Source of the DNA: Mucilaginibacter boryungensis
GTDB lineage: Bacteria > Bacteroidota > Bacteroidia > Sphingobacteriales > Sphingobacteriaceae
Direction: 5' to 3'
Assembly (NCBI RefSeq): GCF_015221995.1
Contig: NZ_JADFFM010000001.1
Location: forward strand, 2,728,001-2,792,000
DNA: 64,000 bases
The stretch's first letter is position 1; the number at the start of each line of letters is the position of its first letter. Below are positions 1-8,265 of this stretch, one piece after another. The translations under genes and the position numbers were made by a program. Under the pieces are notes generated by a model. It was not told the origin of the DNA. It saw nothing but the letters and a program-made list of their open reading frames with translations, and searched no databases.

Positions 1-23
1 AATGACTGCGAAGCAAATGACCA

Positions 24-791
24 ATGACTGAACAGATGAAATGGAACGCAGATTTATATGATTCAAAACATTCTTTCGTATTTCAATACGGCGAGAATGT
101 GCTGGAATTACTTAATGTAAAACCGGGCGAGCATGTGCTTGATCTGGGTTGCGGTACAGGTTACCTGGCCAGTCAGATAAAAGCGCAGGGTGGCATAGTT
201 ATCGGTGCCGATGCGTCGCCGGAAATGATAGTGAAAGCAAAAACTGAATACCCTGATGTGGATTTTGTGGTAGTGGATGGTAAGTCATTCCATTTCGATG
301 ATCCGTTTGACGCTGTTTTTAGCAACGCCACATTACATTGGATAAAAGATGCTGATGCTGTTATAAAAAATGTTTACAACAGCCTTAAGCCAGGTGGCCG
401 GTTTGTAGCCGAGATGGGTGGTAAAGGAAATATGGCGCAGATTATTGCAGCCACTACAACTGTGCTTGATAAGTATGGTTATGGCGCTAATAAAGCGAAT
501 AACCCCTGGTATTTCCCATCAACTGCGGAATACACTGCCAAACTTGAGGCCGCGGGCTTCAGGGTAACCTTTACCGCACATTTTGACAGGCCTACCCTAT
601 TGCAGGGCGGTCGCCAGGGTGTAGCCAAATGGCTGAATATGTTTGGCCCCTCGTTCTTTAAAAACATCCCGGAAACGGAACTAAAACAAATACTGGAAGA
701 AATTACCGACATACTTGAACCTGATTATAATAAAGACGGCGAATGGTATGCGGATTATAAAAGATTGCGATTCATCGCTGTGAAGGAATAA
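24..791 (+). CDS. Class I SAM-dependent methyltransferase
   Basis: A 255-residue cytoplasmic protein with the Rossmann methyltransferase fold. The glycine-rich SAM-binding motif I reads VLDLGCGTGYLASQI at about residues 38-52, and an acidic loop (GADAS) follows at the end of beta 2. Motif post-II (FDAVFSNATLHWI) and LKPGGRFVAEMGG are typical of the UbiE/trans-aconitate methyltransferase-like group. The substrate cannot be read from sequence. It lies just upstream of leuA on the same strand but is separated by about 100 bp of repetitive ACGT-rich DNA, so a shared role is not implied. The upstream region is cut by the window edge. The family call is secure and the substrate unknown. Confidence 0.85.
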   Translation: MTEQMKWNADLYDSKHSFVFQYGENVLELLNVKPGEHVLDLGCGTGYLASQIKAQGGIVIGADASPEMIVKAKTEYPDVDFVVVDGKSFHFDDPFDAVFSNATLHWIKDADAVIKNVYNSLKPGGRFVAEMGGKGNMAQIIAATTTVLDKYGYGANKANNPWYFPSTAEYTAKLEAAGFRVTFTAHFDRPTLLQGGRQGVAKWLNMFGPSFFKNIPETELKQILEEITDILEPDYNKDGEWYADYKRLRFIAVKE

Positions 792-798
792 TAGGTTA

Positions 799-873
799 TA
801 CGTTGGACGTAATACGTTTTACGTCCAGCAATATTTAAACTAATAACGTAAAACGTACTACGTATCACGTACA
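799..873. repeat. ACGT-rich intergenic repeat with dyad
   Basis: The gap between the methyltransferase and leuA holds eight ACGT tetramers in about 70 bp. It also contains perfect 8-bp arms TGGACGTA (804-811) and TACGTCCA (820-827). It does not look coding. It could be an intergenic mobile-type repeat or an operator region. Confidence 0.5.
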
Positions 874-889
874 ACAAAAAAAGAAGACT

Positions 890-2059
890 ATGTTACACGA
901 CCCCAACCGCGTTTATGTATTTGACACCACGCTGCGCGATGGCGAGCAAGTACCGGGCTGCCAATTGACAACCCCAGAAAAAATTGAAATTGCCCGCGAG
1001 CTGGAAGCGCTGGGCGTAGATATTATTGAAGCAGGCTTCCCTGTATCCAGCCCGGGTGATTTTTTAAGCGTAGTAGAAATATCGAAAGCTGTAAAAAACC
1101 CAACTGTTTGCGCGCTTACCCGTGCTAACAAAACGGACATTGATGTAGCAATAGAGGCGTTAAAATACGCTAAACATCCGCGTATACATACCGGCATCGG
1201 ATCGTCAGACCAGCATATTAAACACAAATTTAACAGCACCCGCGAGGAGATTTTGGCCCGTGGCGTAGAAGCTGTTAAGTATGCCAAAAAATCTGTAGAA
1301 GATATTGAGTTTTATGCCGAGGATGCCGGTCGTGCCGATATCGCCTTCCTTGCACAAATGGTTGAAGCTGTTATTGCCGCTGGCGCTACAGTGGTTAACA
1401 TCCCCGATACCAATGGCTATTGCCTTCCCGATCAGTATGGGAGCAAAATAGCTTACCTGAAAGAGCATGTGAAGAATATTGATAAAGCGATCATCTCTGT
1501 GCATTGCCATAACGATTTAGGTTTAGCCACCGCTAACTCTATAGCCGGCCTGCAAAACGGTGCCCGTCAAATTGAAGGCACTATTAACGGCATTGGCGAA
1601 CGTGCAGGTAATACTTCTATTGAGGAAGTAGTGATGATCCTGAAAACGCATCATTCGCTTGGATTACATACCAACATTAACGCAAAGAATTTTTACGAAA
1701 TGAGCCGTATGGTAAGCCAGCAAATGCGTATGCCGGTACAGCCAAACAAGGCCATTGTGGGCAGCAATGCCTTTGCACATAGTTCGGGCATACACCAGGA
1801 TGGCTTCCTGAAAAACCGCGAGAACTACGAAATTCTGCGCCCTGAAGATGTGGGCTTCCCAAGCGCCAGCATAGTGCTAACCGCACGTAGTGGTCGCCAT
1901 GCTTTAAAATTCCATTTAGAGCGTTTGGGCTTTAAGCTGGATAAGGACGAACTGAACGAGACATACAAAAACTTTTTAACATTGGCCGACAATAAGCTTG
2001 ATATAGATGATAACGATCTGCAAAGCTTAATGGCACACCGCATGGTGAAACAAGCATAA
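890..2059 (+). CDS. leuA: 2-isopropylmalate synthase, short form
   Basis: Condenses acetyl-CoA with 2-oxoisovalerate in the first committed step of leucine biosynthesis. The 389-residue product carries the DRE-TIM signature [12 protein letters not shown] near residue 13, the metal-binding [13 protein letters not shown] and the loop [11 protein letters not shown]. coli LeuA is about 520 residues. This protein stops after the catalytic barrel and a short helical segment and shows no C-terminal LeuA allosteric domain, so classical leucine feedback inhibition is unlikely. Its stop codon overlaps the ilvA start (TAATG), indicating translational coupling. A homocitrate- or citramalate-synthase-like activity cannot be strictly excluded, but the operon partner supports LeuA. 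Confidence 0.88.
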   Translation: MLHDPNRVYVFDTTLRDGEQVPGCQLTTPEKIEIARELEALGVDIIEAGFPVSSPGDFLSVVEISKAVKNPTVCALTRANKTDIDVAIEALKYAKHPRIHTGIGSSDQHIKHKFNSTREEILARGVEAVKYAKKSVEDIEFYAEDAGRADIAFLAQMVEAVIAAGATVVNIPDTNGYCLPDQYGSKIAYLKEHVKNIDKAIISVHCHNDLGLATANSIAGLQNGARQIEGTINGIGERAGNTSIEEVVMILKTHHSLGLHTNINAKNFYEMSRMVSQQMRMPVQPNKAIVGSNAFAHSSGIHQDGFLKNRENYEILRPEDVGFPSASIVLTARSGRHALKFHLERLGFKLDKDELNETYKNFLTLADNKLDIDDNDLQSLMAHRMVKQA

Positions 2060-3309
2060 TGGAAACTGAAACTAAACATCAGCTGGATTTTGAATCGGCC
2101 TACGCGCGATTGAAGGATGTGGTAAAACGCACGCCTTTAGAATTTAACCAGCGATTATCTGACCGATACAATTGCGAAATATATTTGAAGCGCGAGGACC
2201 TTCAAATTGTGCGTTCGTACAAGTTGCGCGGCGCTTATAATATGATTAGTCAGTTGGGCGCTGATAAGCTGGTGAATGGTGTGGTTTGCGCCAGCGCGGG
2301 CAACCATGCACAGGGCGTAGCTTATTCCTGCAAAAAGCTGGGAATTAAAGGCGTAATTTTTATGCCTGAAATAACGCCTAAGCAAAAGGTAAAACAAACC
2401 GAAATGTTTGGCAACGGTAATATTGAGATTGTTTTAACCGGTGATACTTTTGACGATTGCCTGCACGAGGCGCTGGCTTATACTGAAGCGCACGAAATGA
2501 CCTTTATCCCTCCATTTGATGATTACCGGGTGATAGAAGGACAAGGAACCGTAGGTGTGGAGATATTACAGGATCTGCCCGATGTTGAAGCTGTAATTAT
2601 GCCCGTTGGCGGTGGCGGTTTATCTGCAGGCACGGGCAGTTACCTGAAGCAGCAAAACCCCAATATCCTTTTACTGGGTGTTGAACCCGAAGGTGCGCCA
2701 TCAATGGTGGAAGCTATGCGCCAGGGGCAACCGGTTACTTTAGATAAGATAAACCGCTTTGTAGATGGTGCGGCAGTAAAACGTATTGGCCAGCTTACTT
2801 ACGAGATTGGAAGCCGGATATTGGACGATATGCAGCTGGTACCCGAAGGCAAAGTATGTACATCCATTCTGAAATTATATAACGAAGATGCCATTGTGGT
2901 TGAACCTGCGGGCGCACTATCAGTAGCTGCGCTTGATGTTTACAAAGAACAGATAAAAGGCAAAAAGGTAGTTTGTATCGTCAGTGGCGGTAATAATGAT
3001 ATAGACCGTATGCAGGAGATCAAAGAAAAATCGTTGTTGTATGAAGGTTTGAAACATTACTTCATCATCACCTTCCCGCAACGCCCGGGAGCATTGAAGC
3101 TATTTGTAAATAGTGTACTTAGCCCTACCGATGATATTACCCGCTTTGAATTTATCAAAAAAACCGAACGTGAAAGTGGCCCTGCCCTGGTAGGCATCGA
3201 ACTAAAATCGGCTGATGATTATGATGGACTGTTGCAACGTATGTATGCCCATCGCTTCGGTGTTAAGGTATTGAACGAGGACCCAACCTTGTTTGAGTAT
3301 TTGGTGTAA
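2059..3309 (+). CDS. ilvA: Threonine dehydratase (biosynthetic)
   Basis: A PLP enzyme that deaminates threonine to 2-oxobutyrate, the entry to isoleucine synthesis. The 416 residues include the PLP lysine in SYKLRGAY (Lys55), the substrate loop SAGNHAQGVAYS, and the phosphate-binding GGGGLSAG. A single C-terminal ACT-like regulatory region begins around residue 330 (HYFIITFPQRPGALKLF). Its length matches the one-regulatory-domain class rather than the about 510-residue E. coli form. The start ATG overlaps the leuA stop by one base, so the two genes are translated together. A strong inverted repeat downstream (3414-3450) probably ends the operon. Confidence 0.93.
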   Translation: METETKHQLDFESAYARLKDVVKRTPLEFNQRLSDRYNCEIYLKREDLQIVRSYKLRGAYNMISQLGADKLVNGVVCASAGNHAQGVAYSCKKLGIKGVIFMPEITPKQKVKQTEMFGNGNIEIVLTGDTFDDCLHEALAYTEAHEMTFIPPFDDYRVIEGQGTVGVEILQDLPDVEAVIMPVGGGGLSAGTGSYLKQQNPNILLLGVEPEGAPSMVEAMRQGQPVTLDKINRFVDGAAVKRIGQLTYEIGSRILDDMQLVPEGKVCTSILKLYNEDAIVVEPAGALSVAALDVYKEQIKGKKVVCIVSGGNNDIDRMQEIKEKSLLYEGLKHYFIITFPQRPGALKLFVNSVLSPTDDITRFEFIKKTERESGPALVGIELKSADDYDGLLQRMYAHRFGVKVLNEDPTLFEYLV

Positions 3310-3338
3310 CCCGGTTTTATCATCGTAAGCGTAGCGTA

Positions 3339-3375
3339 GCAATCTCGTAGTAAGCGACTCAAATCACGGGATTGC
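3339..3375. repeat. REP-like imperfect hairpin
   Basis: GCAATCTCGT (3339-3348) pairs with ACGGGATTGC (3366-3375) with one G-T wobble across a 17-nt loop. It lies in non-coding DNA after ilvA. It resembles dispersed palindromic elements of Bacteroidota intergenic regions, but only this copy is visible in the window. Confidence 0.35.
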
Positions 3376-3413
3376 CGCGCCGCTCTACCCCACAGTCTTT
3401 GGCTTTTACAATG

Positions 3414-3450
3414 ACAAGGAAAATACTAAATATTTTAGTATTTTCCTTGT
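3414..3450. terminator. Perfect 17-bp inverted repeat, likely terminator
   Basis: Left arm 3414-3430 and right arm 3434-3450 are exact reverse complements with a 3-nt loop. The arms are AT-rich with short A and T runs on each side. It sits 105 bp after the ilvA stop and 53 bp before the helicase gene, fitting a terminator for the leuA-ilvA operon. Confidence 0.5.
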
Positions 3451-3502
3451 ATATTCAAATTCATCTGCTTACTTTTCGGCATTATTCAAAAACATTGCAT
3501 TA

Positions 3503-4918
3503 ATGTCGGTAACAATTACCTTAAATAAAGAACAAACGCTGGCATTTAAGGCTATTAAAAAGTTTTTGGAACATCCGTCGGCCGATACTTTTGTACTGAA
3601 AGGTTACGCAGGCACGGGCAAAACCTTCCTGATGCAGCACCTGGGTAAATGGCTGGAGGAAGAAAAACTAAGTTTCCGTATGCTGGCGGCTACCGGAAGG
3701 GCAGCATCGGTACTGCGGGGTAAAACCGGCTTCGATACAAAGACCGTACACAGCGAAATATATAACTTTAGCAAAGTAGAAGGGCTGGAAAGCGCAGCGG
3801 TTAAAGGCAACGACCCAGCTAACAACGCACAAATGAGTATGCAATTTCTTTTGCGTATACCCGATGAGGGCAAGATACTTTACATTGTAGACGAAGCCTC
3901 AATGATGTCGGGTGAACAAAGCGGGCGCGATGATCACTTTGCCAGCTTCGGTTCAGGCGTATTATTAGACGATCTGTTTGAAGTGGCTGGTAAAAATAAG
4001 ATCATCTTTGTAGGCGATCCGTGTCAGTTGCCCCCTGTTGGCCAAAAATTAAGTCCGGCGCTGGATATGGATTGGCTGGCTAAAAAGAACCGGACAGCTA
4101 TTTCCTTCACCCTGCAAAAAATAGAACGTACTGATGCAGGGAATGATGTATTGAAATTGGCCAGTGCCGTTCGGGCCATGGGCAGCGAATACTCGGCTAA
4201 CCGGTTTATTAAAATACCTGCCGCAGGATTAAATAATGTAAAACTGCATCAATCTACCCAAAGTATGTTTAGGGTGTATTCCGAACTATACCGCAAAACC
4301 GGGCCAAATCAAACACTGGCTATTGCCCGCAGCAATAAGCTGGTGCAAAACATTAACAAAGCTATGCGCCGCGATTTGCATGGCAGTCAGCATATTCCTT
4401 TAAAAACCGGCGATGTGTTGCTGGTAACCCAAAACAACTACAAAATACCGCTCACCAATGGCGATTTTGTGACCGTGCTTGCACTGGGCGAATATAAAAG
4501 CCGCATGGAGCTACGTTTTCAAAAAGTAAGAATAAAAGCTCATGCGTCGGACATTGAGTATGATACACTCCTATCACTTGATGCATTGGATAGTGAAAAA
4601 GGAACATTGGATACAGAACAGCAAAAATTGCTGATGATTGATTTTAATAACCGGATGAATATTAAAGACATTAAATCTAATAGTGCCGAATATAAAAAGA
4701 ACTGGAAAGACGATGAATATTTGAACTGTATCCGGGCCAGTTATGGTTACGGGGTAACCTGCCATAAATCGCAGGGCGGCGAATGGAACGAGGTATTTTT
4801 GTTTCTTGATAAAAGCATGTATGGCATGGATGTGCCCGAACTTTGCAAATGGTGGTACACCGCTATTACCCGTGCCAAAACACAATTAAATTTGGTAAAA
4901 GATTGGTGGGTGGTATAG
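3503..4918 (+). CDS. RecD-like SF1 DNA helicase / AAA ATPase
   Basis: A 471-residue superfamily 1 helicase of the RecD/ExoV alpha-like type. Walker A is GYAGTGKT at residues 34-41. The TGRAA motif Ia region and Walker B IVDEASMM follow, and then motif III FVGDPCQLPPVG. The C-terminal UvrD_C_2-like segment ASYGYGVTCHKSQGGEWNEV and the motif VI YTAITRAK are also present. It lacks the RecD2 N-terminal extension, and no RecB or RecC gene is adjacent, so it is probably a stand-alone translocase. It is monocistronic, between the ilvA terminator and htpG. The precise DNA repair role is not determinable here. Confidence 0.85.
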   Translation: MSVTITLNKEQTLAFKAIKKFLEHPSADTFVLKGYAGTGKTFLMQHLGKWLEEEKLSFRMLAATGRAASVLRGKTGFDTKTVHSEIYNFSKVEGLESAAVKGNDPANNAQMSMQFLLRIPDEGKILYIVDEASMMSGEQSGRDDHFASFGSGVLLDDLFEVAGKNKIIFVGDPCQLPPVGQKLSPALDMDWLAKKNRTAISFTLQKIERTDAGNDVLKLASAVRAMGSEYSANRFIKIPAAGLNNVKLHQSTQSMFRVYSELYRKTGPNQTLAIARSNKLVQNINKAMRRDLHGSQHIPLKTGDVLLVTQNNYKIPLTNGDFVTVLALGEYKSRMELRFQKVRIKAHASDIEYDTLLSLDALDSEKGTLDTEQQKLLMIDFNNRMNIKDIKSNSAEYKKNWKDDEYLNCIRASYGYGVTCHKSQGGEWNEVFLFLDKSMYGMDVPELCKWWYTAITRAKTQLNLVKDWWVV

Positions 4919-4955
4919 TACATTAATCCTTTCGGGAATCTTCTCTTGGTAAGCC

Positions 4956-4968
4956 TGCCAATTTGACA
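4956..4968. promoter_or_regulatory. Dyad upstream of htpG
   Basis: A 13-bp near-dyad TGCCAATTTGACA (arms TGCCAA and TTGACA with one mismatch) lies 73-85 bp upstream of the htpG start. Its position suits a heat-shock operator or promoter part, but the consensus in this phylum is not known to me with certainty. Confidence 0.25.
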
Positions 4969-5040
4969 ACCTTACAGTCTTTGGAACGGGCATTGATAGT
5001 GTGCTTGTATTAATCGTACAAACACATAAACAATAATATT

Positions 5041-6927
5041 ATGCAAGAAAAAGGCACCATTTCGATTCACACCGAAAACATCTTCCCTATCATTAAAAAA
5101 TTCCTGTATTCTGATAATGAGATATTTCTGCGCGAACTGGTATCAAACGCTGTTGATGCTACCCAAAAGGTAAAGCGCCTGGCTTCGTTAGGTCAATACA
5201 GCGGCGAACTGGGTAACTTACAGGTAGAGGTATCCTTTGATGAAAAGGCAAAAACTATTACCATATCCGATAACGGTTTGGGTATGACTGCCGACGAGAT
5301 CAAAAAATATATTAATCAGATCGCGTTCTCGGGCGCTACCGAGTTTATGGAGAAATTCAAAGAGGCTAAAGATGCAAATGAGATCATCGGGCGCTTTGGT
5401 TTAGGTTTCTACTCGGCATTTATGGTAGCCGATGAGGTAGAGATCGACACCTTATCGTACCAGGAAGGCGCCGAGCCAGCGCATTGGACTTGCGATGGCA
5501 GTACCGAATTTGAAATAAGCACAGGCAAACGCACAACCCGCGGTACCGATATTATCCTGCATATTAACGCCGAATCAGAAGAGTTCCTAAGCAAATACAA
5601 ACTACAGGAGATACTGGATAAATACGCCAAATTCCTTCCGGTGCCAATTAAGTTTGGTACTAATACCGAGCAGGAACCGGATGGCGAAGATGCTGACGGC
5701 AAACCAAAAACAAAGGATGTTGAGGTTGATAACATTATCAACGATACCAACCCTATCTGGACGAAGCAACCGTCTGAATTGAAAGACGAAGATTACCTGA
5801 ACTTTTATAAAGAATTATATCCATTTAGCGAAGAGCCTTTATTTTGGATACATCTAAATGTTGATTATCCGTTTAACCTTACCGGCGTGTTATACTTCCC
5901 TAAGGTGAAGAATGACTTTGAGTTCCAGAAAAACAAGATCAAATTGTTCTCGCGCCAGGTATTTATCACCGATGAGGTTAAAGATATCGTCCCTGAATTC
6001 CTAATGCTGTTACACGGAGTTATCGATTCACCTGATATCCCGCTGAATGTATCGCGCAGCTTCCTGCAGGCAGATAGCAACGTAAAAAAGATCAACAGCT
6101 ATATCACCAAAAAAGTAGCTGACAAACTTTCAGACTTGTTTAAAGCCGACCGCGCCGGTTATGAAGAAAAATGGAGCGACATTGGCCTGTTTGTTAAATA
6201 CGGTATTATTAGCGAAGATAAGTTTTACGATAAAGCTAAAGACTTTGTATTGCTGACCAGCACCCAGGATAAAAAGAACTACACGCTTGATGAGTACAAA
6301 GACAAGGTAAAAGATGCGCAAACCGACAAAGACGGGCAATTGGTTTACATTTACACTAATGACCCGGCCAAGCAGGACGCCTTTATCCAGTCGGCTAATA
6401 AAAAGGGCTATGATGTATTGTTGATGAACTCGCCTATCGATAACCATTTCATTAGCCATTTAGAGCAGAAGCTGGAAAAAACTTCGTTGAAGCGTGTGGA
6501 TGCTGATGTTGCTGATAAACTGATTAAGAAAGATGATGCTCCGGCACATGTTTTAACTGAAGAACAAAGCACCCAGGTAAAAACCATTTTCGATACGGCT
6601 ATAAACAAACCAGCTTACAAAGTTGAGTTGGAAAGCCTTAACCCTGATGAGTTACCGGTAACCGTTACTATGGACGAGTTTATGCGCCGCATGAAAGATA
6701 TGGCAGCCATGGGCGGCGGTATGGGCTTTTATGGTAATATGCCCGATAATTATAAAGTTGTAGTGAACGGTAACCACAAACTGATTACCCGCATCCTGCA
6801 AACTGAAGACACCGAAGAGCAGTCGCGCCTGGCTAAACAAGCGTTTGACCTGGCCCTGCTATCACAAGGTTTATTAACCGGCGCTGAGTTGACCGAGTTT
6901 GTGAACCGCAGTGTAAGTATGATATAA
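5041..6927 (+). CDS. htpG: Molecular chaperone HtpG (Hsp90)
   Basis: A cytosolic Hsp90-family ATP-dependent chaperone of 628 residues, typical bacterial length. The N-terminal GHKL ATPase has LRELVSNAVDA, DNGLGM and GRFGLGFYSAFMVADEV (about residues 30-130). The middle domain carries RRVFI-like SRQVFITDEV and LNVSRSFLQ (about 310-345). A C-terminal dimerisation domain ends without a eukaryotic MEEVD tail. A charged linker-like stretch (about residues 205-230, EQEPDGEDADGKPK) lies between the N and middle domains. The gene is transcribed alone, with 122 bp upstream holding a possible dyad. Confidence 0.97.
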   Translation: MQEKGTISIHTENIFPIIKKFLYSDNEIFLRELVSNAVDATQKVKRLASLGQYSGELGNLQVEVSFDEKAKTITISDNGLGMTADEIKKYINQIAFSGATEFMEKFKEAKDANEIIGRFGLGFYSAFMVADEVEIDTLSYQEGAEPAHWTCDGSTEFEISTGKRTTRGTDIILHINAESEEFLSKYKLQEILDKYAKFLPVPIKFGTNTEQEPDGEDADGKPKTKDVEVDNIINDTNPIWTKQPSELKDEDYLNFYKELYPFSEEPLFWIHLNVDYPFNLTGVLYFPKVKNDFEFQKNKIKLFSRQVFITDEVKDIVPEFLMLLHGVIDSPDIPLNVSRSFLQADSNVKKINSYITKKVADKLSDLFKADRAGYEEKWSDIGLFVKYGIISEDKFYDKAKDFVLLTSTQDKKNYTLDEYKDKVKDAQTDKDGQLVYIYTNDPAKQDAFIQSANKKGYDVLLMNSPIDNHFISHLEQKLEKTSLKRVDADVADKLIKKDDAPAHVLTEEQSTQVKTIFDTAINKPAYKVELESLNPDELPVTVTMDEFMRRMKDMAAMGGGMGFYGNMPDNYKVVVNGNHKLITRILQTEDTEEQSRLAKQAFDLALLSQGLLTGAELTEFVNRSVSMI

Positions 6928-6951
6928 GTACGGTAATAAGTCTCCATACCT

Positions 6952-7040
6952 AATGTCATTTCGAACGAGGTACGGGGAGAAATTTTATACTTTCGATTTT
7001 AACATCGTATAAGATTTCTCCCTTCGTTCGAAATGACATT
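6952..7040. repeat. REP-like palindromic intergenic element
   Basis: The outer arms 6952-6968 and 7024-7040 are a perfect 17-bp inverted repeat with core TCATTTCGAACGA. Inside, GGGAGAAAT and ATTTCTCCC pair after a small bulge, giving a long imperfect hairpin of about 89 nt. It lies right after htpG and may double as a terminator. The organisation is that of a dispersed palindromic repeat. Confidence 0.6.
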
Positions 7041-7170
7041 TATTGTTTTAAGGCTGCTTTTTTCTTTAAACTCTTCTACCTAAATTTAATCTAACAGGTT
7101 AACACAAAATATTTCACTGCATGTTATGGAAAGCAACGCCTTACTGCATCCTAACGTAAACTATATAACC

Positions 7171-7683
7171 ATGAAAGTATTAAAAACAATTTTAATTGTG
7201 CTGGCTTTATTTATGGTTTGCGCAATTGACCATCAAAGCGTGGCGCAAACTACCCGTCAGGACAAGAGGGCCGCAAAAGAATCTGAAATGAAGAAAGTGC
7301 TGGAAAGCAAAAACTTTACGTTCACGGCGCAATCAGTAAACCCAATGCGTGGTGCCACGCGCACATTAACATCCGAGTACGACTTGAGGATCACACCGGA
7401 TACAGTGATAGCTTACCTTCCATTTTTTGGCCGCGCTTATACAGCGCCAATTGATCCGAATGAAGGGGGAATAAAGTTTACATCAACCAAATTTAGCTAT
7501 AGCGCGCAGCTTAAAAAGAATGGCTATCAGATAATTATTAAACCTGCCGATACAAAAGATGTGAGGCAAATGGTATTGGATGTGTCTTTTAGTGGTTATG
7601 GCACGCTAAGCATTACTAACCTTAACCGCGACCCTATTTCGTTTTACGGAACTGTGGATGCTAATAAAAAGCCTAAAAAGTGA
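7171..7683 (+). CDS. DUF4251-family secreted protein
   Basis: A 170-residue exported protein. An in-frame ATG exists at 7126, but the start at 7171 begins a clean signal peptide (MKVLKTILIVLALFMVCAI, cleavage near VAQ), so it is preferred. The mature part has the DUF4251 pattern: FTFTAQSVNPMRG, DLRITPDTVIAYLPFFGRAY and GIKFTSTKFSYS. The family is Bacteroidota-specific, periplasmic or outer-membrane associated and of unknown function. It is followed 72 bp later by the molybdopterin-fold protein on the same strand. The family assignment is fairly sure; no function is claimed. Confidence 0.8.
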   Translation: MKVLKTILIVLALFMVCAIDHQSVAQTTRQDKRAAKESEMKKVLESKNFTFTAQSVNPMRGATRTLTSEYDLRITPDTVIAYLPFFGRAYTAPIDPNEGGIKFTSTKFSYSAQLKKNGYQIIIKPADTKDVRQMVLDVSFSGYGTLSITNLNRDPISFYGTVDANKKPKK

Positions 7684-7755
7684 TTGTATGATATTCATAA
7701 CCGCAAAAACAAAAAATGTAATTGCATTATACTATTTGTTTTATCTTGTGGTGGT

Positions 7756-8265
7756 ATGAAAAAGTTGTTATTCATTTTAATGTTGCTTAGTGCAACAACC
7801 TTCGCGCAGGAAAAAGTAAAGCAAACCTATCAGTTCAGTATTACGGGTAAGGTAAAAAAGGAATCGGTTATCACCATGGACTCTTTAAAGCAGTACCCCA
7901 TTAAAAATTTGGGCGATATTAAAGTGACCGACCACCTGGGCAACTTTAAACACCAGGATGAACAATTAAAAGGCATATTGCTGAAAGATATACTTAGCCA
8001 TACCACCTACGCTGTAGCGAGCCCTAAGCTGCTTAGCACCGTATACTTTGTATGCTCGGGATCTGACGGCTACAGGGTGGTATATTCCTGGAACGAATTG
8101 TACAATACCTCTGTGGGTGATAACGTATTCATTATTATGGAGAAGAATGGTGTTAAAATTGATAAAATGCCGGAAAGCATCCAAATGACGTCATATACAG
8201 ATTATAAAACCGGCCGCAGGTATTTGCATAATTTAAACAAGATCGTGATCAGCGTGGCAGAGTGA
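7756..8265 (+). CDS. Small secreted molybdopterin-binding-fold protein
   Basis: A 169-residue protein with a signal peptide (MKKLLFILMLLSATTFAQ). An upstream open extension to 7684 would bury that signal, so 7756 is chosen. The mature domain resembles the core of sulfite-oxidase-type molybdopterin enzymes: LKGILLKDIL, VYFVCSGSDGYRVVYSWNEL with one Cys, and GRRYLHNLNKIVI. It is far shorter than a complete enzyme, so it may bind a cofactor or only share the fold. Its stop codon directly abuts that of convergent modC, placing it beside molybdate uptake and a molybdoenzyme. Function is inferred from fold and context only. Confidence 0.65.
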   Translation: MKKLLFILMLLSATTFAQEKVKQTYQFSITGKVKKESVITMDSLKQYPIKNLGDIKVTDHLGNFKHQDEQLKGILLKDILSHTTYAVASPKLLSTVYFVCSGSDGYRVVYSWNELYNTSVGDNVFIIMEKNGVKIDKMPESIQMTSYTDYKTGRRYLHNLNKIVISVAE

